DNA of 64,000 bases from positions 22,563,095-22,627,094 of the forward strand of contig NC_046616.1 of assembly GCF_900324465.2 (NCBI RefSeq), given 5' to 3'. This DNA comes from Anabas testudineus (taxonomy: Eukaryota > Chordata > Actinopteri > Anabantiformes > Anabantidae). The position numbers and the translations under genes are program-made. Under the pieces are notes generated by a model. The model saw nothing but the letters and a program-made list of their open reading frames with translations. It searched no databases and was not told where the DNA came from. Positions 50,842 through 64,000 of this stretch are shown piece by piece (position 1 is the first letter of the stretch; every line of letters begins with the position of its first letter).

Positions 50842-50942
50842 TTTATAAGCAAGTGTAGCCCCGGCGCCGGCGGCTGCCGTGACGCCATTGGTCAATCCGC
50901 TGTCAGTCTGACTTTTCCAAGACGTCCACGGGTTTCTATTGG
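50842..50942 (-). promoter_or_regulatory. Tubulin D core promoter (TATA, two CCAAT boxes)
   Basis: On the minus strand: CTTATAAA at 50,849-50,842 and CCAAT boxes at 50,887-50,891 and 50,938-50,942, with a GC-rich stretch (about 50,860-50,875) between the TATA and CCAAT boxes. The layout parallels that of gene B. Confidence 0.7.
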
Positions 50943-53900
50943 TTGAGCGTCTCTCCCGCTACAGGGACCGCCTCCCAGACCCCACCCGAATCCCGACATC
51001 CTCCGTTATTGTGCTCCGAGCATGGCGCCTCGTACTGTGAGGAAGACGCTGCGTAATTTTCTGCATGCTGGAACCAGACTGACCCAGTCTGCACTGTAGC
51101 AAAGAGTTTGTGTACAGCTTCAGAACATATGCACATGAAATAGAATCAAAGAGAGCACTAAACAATAGATTCATATGAACTATACCAATTTTGATCATGT
51201 GTTTTGCTTAAATGAGGTTTAGCCTTTACATTTTGTATGTGACTGATATCTGATCACCTGTCAGCACTAAACCAGAGGAACAATAAGTCAACCCATCTTC
51301 CCCCAAATTTTGTTCCTCATTCCTAATTCACTAACTCTTCTCTCCAGAGCTCTTCCACAGATTTGGATGTAATTAGAATTTGTCTTTTTTTTTTGTATTT
51401 ATTTACTTTTTAAAATATGCATCTATACATAGTTTCATAATTTCAGACAAGTCAAGCTTTTCCACTATCTAGTTTTTGGTTTATTTTTGCTATGGCCATA
51501 TGTCACTGCTGGTCTCCAGCGATGGTTACACATCATGCACTTTACCAAGCATATTCTCCCTATTATTTAAAAATCACTGTGTTTACTTGATGCTTGTACA
51601 CTTTGTACATGTACATTGTAGTAGCGATGGATTGTACTTCCAGTTCTCCAGCTTTATTTTTCAGTCATATCTTGACAAAAGAGGTCAAACTGCCCAGTCA
51701 TACACAACGAACATGTAGGCCACAGAGAGCCACACATGCCCAACCCCCAGCCCTCCTCCCAAGGTTTAACGGTTGCTAGGAAATGAATAATGGGGTTGCC
51801 TGGATACAGCCTAGTATCCACATAGACTGCCTTTAGCTGGTAGTCACATGACCCAGCTTAAATAGCAGCATTAACGGGCTGCAGTGCAGCTGCGTCTGCA
51901 GGGGGGATTTTAGGCACCTTAGCCATCTCTTTTCTAAAATCTTTCCTCATGATGTCCTGTGTCTGTAAGGAAATGAACTTGCTCCGAACTGCGACTGCAT
52001 GTGTCCTCATCCTATACAGCTGATGACAAAAAATACATACATAAAATCACACGAGGAGGATTGGGTGTGGCCTCTGTGGCACAAGATGCACGGCATCATT
52101 ATGGCTGATGAACAGCTTTTCTGTTGATGCATTCTGCAGACATCTGTCTTAAATGTCGAATTCTCAAAGAGCAAGATCATGAACCTGTCTGTAGATGATG
52201 ATATCTCATGATATCTCCTTGGATGCAGGCTGTTTGAAAAACAATCTCAGGCCACAAAACCTAATTTTGTATCTTATAATCTGAGTTATTTTAACTCAGA
52301 TTTTGGTAAAATAACTAAATGTGAATGTATTTTAACTCCGATTTTGAGACAGTGACCTGTAGCCACAGCAGTAATGTGCTGCTGCTACTTGCAGCTGCAG
52401 CCACAATGAAATAAGCTAATTGTGCCACTTTTGGATGAAGCACTAAAAATAAATAACCATGAAAACCATTATAAAAGCTACAGCTTGGCAATAAAATATT
52501 GGAAATATAATAGAAAGTCACAGCTTTGATGTCAGAACGTATTGATTTAGAACAGAATAGTGTGTGAGCTCTGGTCCTTTTAACACGTAACACATAAAAT
52601 AATTTACAGAAACTGGCTTATTTACCTTTAGAAAACATATAAAATCTTTTAAAATACAACATGCCATACACATTATATACTAATACACTGATCACTTTAA
52701 ATCTGTGAGGGAGACTTGTTTTATATTTCTCCCCCTGTTCCTCATTTGCCTTTTTTAATCCTTGGTTCTGTTGCTTGATAATGTGCTATTTCCTTTTCCT
52801 GTACACATGCTTTTACTTTCTCTTGCTCATTCACGCCCTCTTCTAACCGTTGACATGTAAATTATACAATATTTGCTGTTCCATTGCCCTATCCAGAACT
52901 GTTAATATCTATCTGATACATATGTGTGTGGATATGTGGGGTTGTGTTTAAGAGTACATTACAGAGATTTTTGTAACAACAACAAATACCATCAAAATAT
53001 CCACTGAAAATCAAATGACCCAATTCAACTACTGACAAAAATGCCCGTACATGTGTAGTATATTAGTTATAGATTTTTATCATTATCTATTATTATCGTA
53101 TCTACTTATTTCCCTCTGACCAACATCCAGACAACATTGTATTCATTTAAGAGAATAAATTGACAGCACAGTAGTAGAATGATGTTCTTATTTTAGCTTA
53201 CACATATACATTACAGACTCTGCTGGAACAGATGGGAAATATGCTTTGTCACTTTGTTGGGTATCGTATTCTCTCTTCACAGGATGCAGTGCAGTTACTT
53301 CCATGCCATTAAGGACCACTCCCATCTCCCTCGCATTCCCATCCTCCCTCTCTCGTCTTGTGAGCAGCTGCTCATACCCTCCCTGTCTCACAGCTGCTGG
53401 GGAGGAGAAGGACAGAGAGGACAGGAGGGGGAGAAGAAAGGGTGCGATGGTGGGGTGGTGGAGAATGTCCTCTCAAGAAGTCCTGGCTGGGAGCCACGGC
53501 TGCTTCCTGTCCTTCTCTTTCATCCCCTGCAGTTCATATTAAGTACAGCAATCACAAAAGGCATGCTGTAAATCATACATCCTCACTTCCTTATTGAATA
53601 AATGATTATTCCCATATTCTGGTTGGACATAAATAGCACCGTTTTGGTTCATTTATATATATATATATATATACTTGGAATGTACTGATTAGGCCTCTTT
53701 TTAAATGGCTCTCATTCCTTGCACGACATAGTCAGAGTCAGACATAGTCCAGCCACTATGTCACATAAATTGCAATTCATTTACTTTCAATTCGTCAAAC
53801 AGAACAGAACCAGAGTGAACACACCCCAGCCTGGGTCCAGCTGAACAGCAGAGGCACACAGAAAGACAGGCAGACATAGCAGCCATGTGATCGGCCCACT

Positions 53901-54568
53901 GAATGACATCATTGCAGAGAATCTGGGACAAAGAGGGAGGAGGAGAGATGGGGAGCTGGCACGCTGGGTAGATACCATGGCAGTCCTCAGCAACATGGAC
54001 GCCCGGCTTCTATCAGCTCGGGGAGATGGAAGCATATTGTTGAACAGAGGTGTTCAGCCATTTTGCATAATTTTTAAAATGTAGGGTTCATCGAGTGCCT
54101 GGAAGGTTTTACACAGAATTTGCTTGTGTACACTAATATAAGGTCAGCACACAAAGATGGCTCTTCCAATTGATTTGCCACACCTAGCGTGCTCATTCCT
54201 CTGCATGCATAATAAATGAGCTTTGTTTGAAATAGCTCCTTATTGAAGAAACAACATAAACAGCCCACATAAAATACATATAATATGCAAAATGACATTA
54301 CAACAAGGATTATTCTCATTATAACTGAGAATTCTTAACATCAACCTCCATCTAAAATCAAATCCTGACCCACCACTGACTCAATCCTACACTATTCATC
54401 TAAATGCAGTGAGCATCAGCAGCTTTTCAAATAACCATTTTGTGAAATTTAAATGCAATTTTACCAGTATATCTTCGTTTGAAGAGAATAATTAAATGGT
54501 GGTAGTAGAGGCTTCCTCGCCCCCTCCCTCCCTGCTCAGTGCACAGGAGCAAACCCCTGCCCTGCATG
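50943..54568. other. Head-to-head intergenic region between tubulins D and E
   Basis: This 3.6 kb lies between the two divergent tubulin promoters. No gene was recognised. It holds two GGTTGC(C/T)(T/A)GG-like words at 51,771-51,803, a (TA)n run at about 53,657-53,673, and GC-rich patches at about 53,380-53,480 and 53,880-54,050. Both promoters may draw on regulatory elements here. Confidence 0.5.
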
Positions 54569-54575
54569 TATAAAT
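54569..54575 (+). promoter_or_regulatory. TATA box of tubulin E
   Basis: TATAAAT sits 143 nt upstream of the ATG-only exon 1 of gene E, in a C-rich flank (CCCCCTCCCTCCCTGC just upstream). No CCAAT box was found near it, unlike genes B and D. Confidence 0.6.
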
Positions 54576-54717
54576 CTGGTAGCACCGCCTTCCCATTCAG
54601 CAGTTGTTGCATCGACCCCGTTGGGTACAACACGCGACGCAAAGACACCTTTTTTTTTAAAAAAAAGCCTCCTTCTTCACATTTTCTCCTCTCCCTCCTT
54701 GAACCTCAAACGAAATC

Positions 54718-57432
<2,715 letters not shown>

Positions 57433-57572
57433 AAGGGACATAAAGGCATTAATTATACAGGAAACAATTGACTGCAATGTGTTCTTGAATGCATTCCAAG
57501 TGTTTGTCTTTCAATTACGGTTTGGCTGTTCAGATTAAAACTACTGAAAATGTCAAGTTTGGCTTTGTTCTA

Positions 57573-57578
57573 AATAAA
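57573..57578 (+). promoter_or_regulatory. Polyadenylation signal of tubulin E
   Basis: AATAAA 141 nt after the stop codon, followed by a T/GT-rich stretch as expected downstream of a cleavage site. Confidence 0.7.
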
Positions 57579-57988
57579 ATTCCTGTGACATGTGAAGTTG
57601 TTTGTCTTTTGTTCATTTAGGTTTTTGTAATCTAGTTACATTGTCATGTGAAATGTTTACAGATCTTGAGTTATCACATATAATTAAGTTGTGACCTCAT
57701 TAGATAAAGTCTTTAAATCACTCAGCATGGTGAAGCAGTGAGTTTCCCTCAGCATTTAGAGGTCTTTTTGTTGTCTTATCTTTATTTATCCTAACTCAAG
57801 GAAGGAAGGAGTCCCGTTGTTGGTTGGATTTGTCGTCTAGCGTCTGACTATTTTGGGTGGATCAGTGGGTCTTTTTTAACTTTTAAATAATCCATCAAGA
57901 AGCTCAGTCATGCACACATTGTAATTACTTTGTACTGTCAGAAATGCATCATTAATAAGTAAAACAAAACCACTGTTTTGAGCAAAAG
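57579..57988. other. Convergent spacer between tubulin E and pmel
   Basis: About 400 nt between the two facing polyadenylation signals. Nothing else was recognised. Confidence 0.6.
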
Positions 57989-57994
57989 TTTATT
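57989..57994 (-). promoter_or_regulatory. Polyadenylation signal of pmel
   Basis: TTTATT on the plus strand is AATAAA on the minus strand, about 250 nt past the pmel stop codon. Confidence 0.6.
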
Positions 57995-58244
57995 GGAAAA
58001 ACATTCAAATTCAGTTATTTCCAAATTAAAGCAAACAGCTTTACTACCAAACAAATAGGTACAAAGATCAGGGAATGCCTACAGCATAATTTGTTTTTGA
58101 TTTAAAACTAAATATTACACACTCATGGCATTGTAATTTAGAAAGCAGGTAAAAAATGTATAAAAAAGACATCCCAAGGTGCCTGCAAGTTTTAAGTCAA
58201 ATGTTGCTTGATTTTGTATTTGGTTGTGTAACGCTGGGAAGGGT

Positions 58245-61200
58245 TTACACCGGCCTATCCTGCAGGAGAGGGCAGTTATCGACGGCTCCTCTTCTGTTCA
58301 GGAGGTTCCAGAAGATTGAGGCACCAGAGCTGCTGTGAGCCTGGCCAAGCTTTGAGCCTTCAGACACAATCATGTCTTCCTTCAGATGGCGGTAGGACTT
58401 AAGGTGCCTGGTAAAGGATGCAAAAAATATTATTATTAGTATTTTCAACATTCAGCAGATGCTTTTATCCAAAGCAACTTACAAGGGTACAAGGCAAAGG
58501 CAAAGTAAGCGTAAAGAGGCCTTGGCTAAGGACCTCTACTGGAGGTAGGCCACAGCTGGGATTTGAAGCCCAGTCTCCCTGGTCTCACTCCATCTAACTA
58601 CACGATCCTATTTTCATACTCATACAGTATGAAAGGACAATGTGAAAACAATGTGAAAAGGACCTTTCATAGTATAAACGTACAAAATATTACCACCTTA
58701 CTGCCTTTGACTTTAAAGAGACTTCTTATAGCTAATGGTAGCATTTAGCTGTCACAGCTCTTTTAATTACATTTTTGGTCACAATTTGTTGCTGTAGCGC
58801 CAAAACTCAGTGTTTTGAGATTGGTAACAAAACCCAAACGGACTATATAAAAACACATATACTGGTTTTGTTGAAAACTATTTTTGGCTGTGGATTAATG
58901 TACACCAGAATCAATTTATTGTTGGTTTGTTTTTTCCAAACATTGAATTTCACCAGACTTATACCTGAAAATTGATATTCACAAACTGTGTTAAGTTACT
59001 TACTTGTAGGAATATGCCACTACTCCTGCTGCTAGAACAAGTACCAGTACTCCCAACAACATGGCAATTGTGCCAGAAGATGACACACCAGACCCTGAAA
59101 CAAAGGTCACATCATCAGTACTTCCATACCAAACAGCTATATTTGTGCACTGTTGTATAGTGGTGATTCTGCGTACCAATGTCAACATTAAATTTGGCAC
59201 TTGTGACAGCTAAGCTGACATCATTGGCCATCGACACGTTGATGCAATAGACACCAGAGTCATTGAAGAAGTGGTGTAAAACCAGTTGGCACTCTTTGGA
59301 AGGCTCCACCATGTTGCACGCTGTGTGAATCGGCCTCAAGCACTCCGCATCCAGAATCACACTGCACACCTCTTTGGGAAGGCTAGAGAAAGGTGAAGAG
59401 GAAAATAATTACATTTGTTTAAAGGAAACAAATGCTTGATCATTTGAGTATGTACGTATATCTCTGTTGCATTTACCTTCCCTGGCAGGTGACAGTGATA
59501 TCCACAACATTTTTGTTCATTTTGGGTGTTGCCATAACAGCATTGTCCATTTGTACTATCTCAACTTTTTCAATGGCCTCTGAAAACAAAGACAAGGAGC
59601 ACAGAATGAAGTGTCAGTGCTAATCATTTCAACGGTTTTCCCTTTAATGAGTGCCCCAGTGAAAGATAACTTACCAAACACTTCAATGCCGGTACAGAAG
59701 GAGCCATAGCGATAAATAACACAGTCATCATCAGAGGGTTTAGCAACTACTGCCACCTTTGCTTGGCCTCTTAGGTTCACTGTTCGCTTTGCACCTGGTG
59801 GAGACAAATACAGAGCACATTATTGTTTCATGCAGTGACAGGGCTTCTTTCCAAAAATTTACATCACATTTACATTTTAGGAAATTGCCTGGTCTTGTTA
59901 TCTGCACCAGCAGGGAGTATTTTGATCTTTACACAGACACGTTGCTGTTGGTGCAGATAATATCTCTGTTGACTATCTCTGAAATTGAACTGTGATAAAC
60001 ACAGTCAAATCGTACTCTAGTCAAGTACTTTGAAATGGTTTACCTGCTCTGAGTGCAGATCCTGCCTCGCTGTCAGCTCGTAAACCGTTGTTGACTGGGG
60101 AGGGAGTCTTGGCCACTGTGGGTGTTTCCTGGCCAGGCTGACTAGTGGAGGCGGAGGAGGCTCCATCCTCTGCGTTGTCCTCCTCTGTGTCTGAAGGAAC
60201 CATGTTGACATTTAGACTGGTTGCCTTGGTGGAAACCAGTAGAGGGAGAGCAGATGCCAGCGCAGGAGCTTTCACTGCACATAAAGAAGGTCAATGAGTT
60301 AGGCATGTGCTCAGTAGAATATTTGTAGAGCAGCTGTACTACATGTTGTAGATGTTGTTACAGATTTAGTTTCAAGAACCAGTTTTGAAGAAAAGCTTTA
60401 CTTATCATGAAAACAGAGAGAGTCACCTACTCGCACTGTGAGGTTTTCTTAATAAGACATGAAGACATGGATCATACTTTTTTTGTCTTACTACTTAATG
60501 CACATTATATTTGTTAATACTCTTGACTTATATGAAGATCAGATCACATATGACACATTAATGCAGAATACCATAAAATTCCTAAAGGTTCATACAACTT
60601 CTTGCCACTGTAATTCAGAGGCTGGGCGACACCTTGCAGGGATTATTATTATGGCCTATGAAAATGTGCTTCCTTACCTGTGGTGCCCTGATCAGCAGGT
60701 GGACCAGGGGCCTTGGTTGGATCTGATACTGGTGGGTTGCATGCTTTATCTGGAATGACTGCCTGGATCACCACCTGAGGCCTAAATGAGCCAGAGCTAA
60801 TGTACGTGTGAGTGACAGTCAACTCTCTGGATATGAGGGCTCCACTTTCATCCCCAAAATCCCAGTTGAAGGTGATGTCTGCATTGCTGAGGTACTCGCT
60901 GGGGTCGTGGAGGGTGATGGTGAAAGCGATTGCCCTGTTCTGGATAAAGCGCATGTCCCCAGCCATGATGTCGTTCACTTGGTCCAGGGAGACAGCAAAG
61001 GGGATTTGATCTGAGGGGAACATAAATAATGATGTGAACAAATAAATAAACAATAGTTGAAGTTTCTAACTATAGTTCTTTTTTGGGCTGACAGGGTTAA
61101 TCATTTTTCCCCTTTTTCAACCATTTCTTGTGAGATGTTTTATTATTATTATTATATAGTATAAAAGTTGAATCAAGTTGTCGCTAACTAACCAGTGATG

Positions 61201-62859
61201 GAGAACTGAGTAGAGGCATATCCTAGAGGAATGAACTTCTCCTTGCTGCGATAATGGTAGATGACAATGTCCATGGTGTAGGAGCCCAGAGGGATGTCAT
61301 CTGTACCAATGGTCAGGGAAGATGAGGAACCATCTGCCACCTGCCAGTACTGACCTGTCGAATGAGCATTGAGAGCCTGGTAAAACACACTGCATTTAAA
61401 TCACAACTATGATTAAATTGTTTTAATAATACTCATAAAATAGTGCTGTTTCAGGGTCACATACAAAATATCTATGTGCAAGTTCAGGATCAGACCTTGC
61501 TTTTGTGAAAAGGTTAATATGAGTCATATGAAAAGACTCAACCTATTCTGGGTCACATTTCAGTCCATAGCATGTGTCGTAAGAGACCCTCTGACCTTTA
61601 GAGAAGACTTCATTTAAAGGCATTAACCAAGAGATGACAGCTTTACTCACCCCAGGTCTTCCAGACAAATACATAGTTTGGCTTCTTGTCATTCTTAACT
61701 GGTGTCCCGTCTGGGAAAACAGCTTCCCAGTCTGTGTTCTGTGGTGGATATACTGGTTCAGACTCATGGTACTTTGTTCCTGTAACAGGAATAAGAGTGT
61801 TGTGACTGTTAAAGACTGTGGCAAAGATATTTATTCCTTTTACAACGTTTTATAGTACATGGTCAAATTATATTCTTCTTCATCTTCTTCCTCTTCTTCT
61901 TTCAATTCAATATTTAATTAAATTTTTATTGTATAGCGCCAAATCACAACAAAAGTCATCTCAAGGCACCTTACAGTGTCAGTTTTAACACCTTACAAAA
62001 TATAACTGTACACAGAATTATATAGAAAACCCAACAACCCCTTTATTGGAAGTACCCTCCAGCAGAACCAGGCTCAGGGTGGGCGGCCATCTGCCTCGAC
62101 CAGTTGGAGAGAACTTAGTATTAACATTACTATTATTATCATTATACTTTGTGTGGCAATCAAGATAAAACCATATCCAATAAAATGCTAACAGGCCTGA
62201 ACAATGGTTATGTTTATGTGAATGTCATTAGTCATTAACAGATTAAATTGTGGCTTAAGAAATCACAGGATTCTTCTGGCACCATGAATACCTGTATCAA
62301 ACATAATGATGATCTGTGTAATGTTTTCATATATTAAGGAGCTGAACTGAATGATACTGTCACCTACATTGTCATAGGCAAACATAAAGCATGTAATGTG
62401 CACATGCTGTGTTACCATTAACTATGCAGTCCTCAGTCCAAACAACTTCTCCATTTGGCTGCACTTTTTGGTTGTGTGGGAACTCCAAGTCAATGGTGAA
62501 GGTAACTTTGGCTCCAGTCAGAGTTGGTGAATCATTCCCTACGTTGAAGGACACTCTCCCACCTGTAGGAGAAGACAGCTATCAATGAGCAAGGAACACA
62601 AACTGTACATGTGTGTCAAAAGTCTAAAATACCATGCATCATGGTGGCACAGTGTCCCAAGGGACAGTTAGTGCATTATCCTTCTGCAAAAGTTGCAAAG
62701 AATAAAAAAAAAAAAAGCAAGTACAACATAAACAAGTCTTTGATTGTGATATATTGTAAATACCTTTCCAGGAGTCTTTGTATCGTGGGTCTCCATCTTT
62801 CCAGATTGGGTACATCTTTGTGTTCCATGATGGATAGCGAGTGAAACGATTTTTGGGCT
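58245..62859 (-). CDS. pmel: Premelanosome protein PMEL (5' exon missing from view)
   Basis: Eleven exons, all GT/AG and phase-consistent: 62859-62764, 62562-62416, 61779-61651, 61354-61193, 61010-60678, 60274-60044, 59794-59675, 59579-59477, 59382-59177, 59094-59004 and 58407-58245; about 593 residues. PMEL is a type I membrane protein cleaved in melanosome precursors to form the amyloid fibrils on which melanin is laid down. In order: N-terminal region (RYPSWNTKMYPIWK, GGRVSFNVGNDSPTLTGA); PKD domain in the 61,010 exon (NWDFGDESGALISRE, VTHTY); a short acidic Ser/Thr/Pro-rich exon in place of the long repeat domain; CVIYRYGSF; the Cys-rich kringle-like part (ECLRPIHTACN, SKECQLVLHHFF); a membrane helix (MLLGVLVLVLAAGVVAYSY); and a tail ending DNCPLLQDRPV with a dileucine sorting signal like human ENSPLLSGQQV. 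GPNMB was considered, but the RYGSF block and tail favour PMEL. The signal-peptide exon was not found. Confidence 0.92.
58437..58612. repeat. Teleost interspersed repeat in the last pmel intron
   Basis: This contains CAGATGCTTTTATCCAAAGC, AACTTACAAGGGTACAAGG and CAGCTGGGATTTGAAGCCCA, all hallmarks of an abundant fish repeat. It is a degraded, non-coding copy of about 175 nt. Confidence 0.6.
61911..62105 (+). repeat. Teleost SINE-like repeat in a pmel intron
   Basis: It starts TTCAATTCAATATTTAATTA, then TGTATAGCGCCAAATCACAA, and ends with CCAGCAGAACCAGGCTCAGG and CATCTGCCTCGACCAGTTGG. It is an internally shortened copy of the abundant fish repeat, and is in opposite orientation to the copy at 21,831. 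Confidence 0.7.
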
Positions 62860-63849
62860 CTGAAATATCAAAAATAAATAACCCAACCCAATGAAAATTA
62901 AATACTCCATTAGATAAAATGTTGCAATTTAGCAAGAGACATTTATTTTCCTTTTAAATTGTCATGTCCTATCTATTTGAAGGTGCCCCACAAGTCCCAA
63001 AGGAGGGTGTTTTAGTGACAGTATTAATTTCAGCTCCAATCCCTCTCATGTGATGGTCAGCTGAGTGTGAAAGTGTGTGCAGGATTGTATCACAGATTAA
63101 CAATGTCACAGGGTTGAATTTGGATTAAACGTTAATACAGTTCAAATAAGAAGTGAAGCCCAAAGGCAGGGAACTGATGTGCTACTTGAATCAAATGTGA
63201 TTATGAATTAAGTCTGTTTTTTGTTTTGTTTTTGTTTTGTTTTTTTCTGACTAATTCCTCTGTTTTCGCTCGACTTTTTCATTTTTCCCAGTGATGACGG
63301 TTAAACCTGATGCCCACTGTTAAATGGTGAGCTATAATATAAAAATGTAATTTCAATTAATGCTTATATATGACTTGTCGTTTTACAAACTATATTTATG
63401 TGTATGTATTGTTTTGCCACTTGTTTGATGAAAAAAAGATTACATATAGAATAAAATAAGGTTTGCAGAAGATGAAAGCCTGCATGGTTGAGTGAAGAGG
63501 TCGTGGGAGAAACGTGGGTCTTAAGCCAGACGCAGCTCGTAGAAACCACGTGCTTGGAGTTTGGGGTGAATCGATCATCTTTTTACCCTTTGAAGACTGA
63601 CTGCCTGATCCAAATCAGAATGTTGTTTTACTAGAGTTCAATCAAAGCTTTTGTAAAACTTAAATATAGATAAACATCCTGACATTACTGACATACATTT
63701 TCTGGATATTTTCTTAAAATAACATAAGAAAAAAAAAATACACAACACATCTGATCAAATCTACATAGCATGCATTGCATTGCAGCATTGTGACAACCAT
63801 AACACCCACTAGTGCTTGTTGTTGTCTGTTTATGTGTTGGAAAATACAT
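62860..63849 (-). other. pmel intron 1 or 5' flank
   Basis: I searched the minus strand for a signal-peptide exon ending in phase 1 and found none that is convincing. Two E-box-like words of the kind bound by MITF/TFE factors are present (TCATGTGA at 63,046-63,053 and CACGTG at 63,547-63,552). The sequence is otherwise AT-rich. It is most likely intron 1, with exon 1 beyond the window. Confidence 0.45.
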
Positions 63850-64000
63850 ACAGTGGCAAGAAAAAGTAAAAAGTAAAGTCTTTGACATCACTGTGTAACC
63901 CTTCCCAGACTTATGTGAAATCAACAATTCATAGATCCTCTGAAAGCTCTTTTTGTGAGACATGGCTCTCATGAGCATAAATTACTTGTGCGGAGTGTTT
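63850..64000. mobile_element. DNA transposon fragment cut by the window edge
   Basis: It begins CAGTGGCAAGAAAAAGTAAA and contains AGCTCTTTTTGTGAGACATG then GCTCTCATGAGCA, matching the end and inner part of a fish DNA element with CAGTGGCAAGAAAAAGTA termini. The other end is outside the window. It is distinct from the 46,385 element, though the terminal words are alike. Confidence 0.5.

Noticed and set aside
51019-51099. Short plus-strand frame starting MAPRTVRKTLRNF just upstream of tubulin D
   Set aside because: It has a good start context and is divergent from the D promoter, but is only about 25 codons and has no known relative. Not enough to call a gene.
53246-53571. Two overlapping plus-strand frames of about 100 codons between tubulins D and E
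   Set aside because: Two overlapping frames in a GA-rich patch, with no homology and no codon pattern. Likely chance.
53887-54084. Plus-strand open stretch with protein-like look (IGPLNDIIAENLGQ)
   Set aside because: No ATG at the start, no splice context and no family match.
58245-62859. Identification of the last gene as gpnmb
   Set aside because: GPNMB shares the PKD layout, but the CVIYRYGSF block, the Trp-rich N-terminal exon and the NCPLLQ tail fit PMEL better.

Overview
The window is from a ray-finned (teleost) fish nuclear genome. The evidence is intron-rich genes with vertebrate exon phases, AT-rich introns, many dinucleotide microsatellites, and several interspersed repeats common in teleosts. 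I see no prokaryotic genes, CRISPR arrays, or retroviral, LTR or Polinton-type elements.

Region 1 (1-35,100) holds a head-to-head pair. gdap1l1 is on the minus strand (six coding exons, 15,235 down to 5,254, 366 aa). jph2 is on the plus strand (five coding exons, 18,167 to 33,361, 769 aa). Their start codons are 2.9 kb apart and share a microsatellite-rich intergenic region. This matches the adjacent GDAP1L1/JPH2 pair of human 20q13.12. The related GDAP1/JPH1 pair of human 8q is distinguished by sequence. jph2 encodes a junctional-membrane tether with MORN repeats and a C-terminal membrane anchor. gdap1l1 encodes a tail-anchored GST-like protein.

Region 2 (36,090-57,600) is an alpha-tubulin array of four genes and one relic. 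Genes A (36,145-39,209), B (40,126-42,770) and D (48,009-50,724) are on the minus strand. Gene E (54,718-57,432) is on the plus strand, head-to-head with D. A decayed alpha-tubulin fragment, C, lies at about 44,881-45,265. Every gene has the same layout: exon 1 supplies only the ATG, followed by exons of 223 and 149 nt and a 3' exon of 972-982 nt. Coding and intron sequence have been exchanged between copies. B has the tail type of A but introns 2 and 3 like D and E. D and E are near-identical from exon 2 to just past the stop and unlike outside it. D carries one extra base in its last exon, so it is either newly broken or an assembly error.

Region 3 (57,980-62,859) is the melanosome amyloid gene pmel on the minus strand, tail-to-tail with tubulin E. 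Eleven coding exons are visible. The signal-peptide exon lies beyond the right edge or was not recognised. Human TUBA1 genes and PMEL are both on 12q13, so the window joins a 20q13-type block to a 12q13-type block.

The remaining sequence is introns, UTRs and intergenic DNA with DNA-transposon remnants, including a 1.1 kb element with matching ends at 46,385-47,487. I found no clearly new biological system. The most interesting signals are the mosaic tubulin array, the D/E inverted pair with its single-base lesion in D, a cluster of changes next to Lys40 in E, a perfect POU/octamer palindrome in the first intron of E, and the very short repeat domain of pmel.
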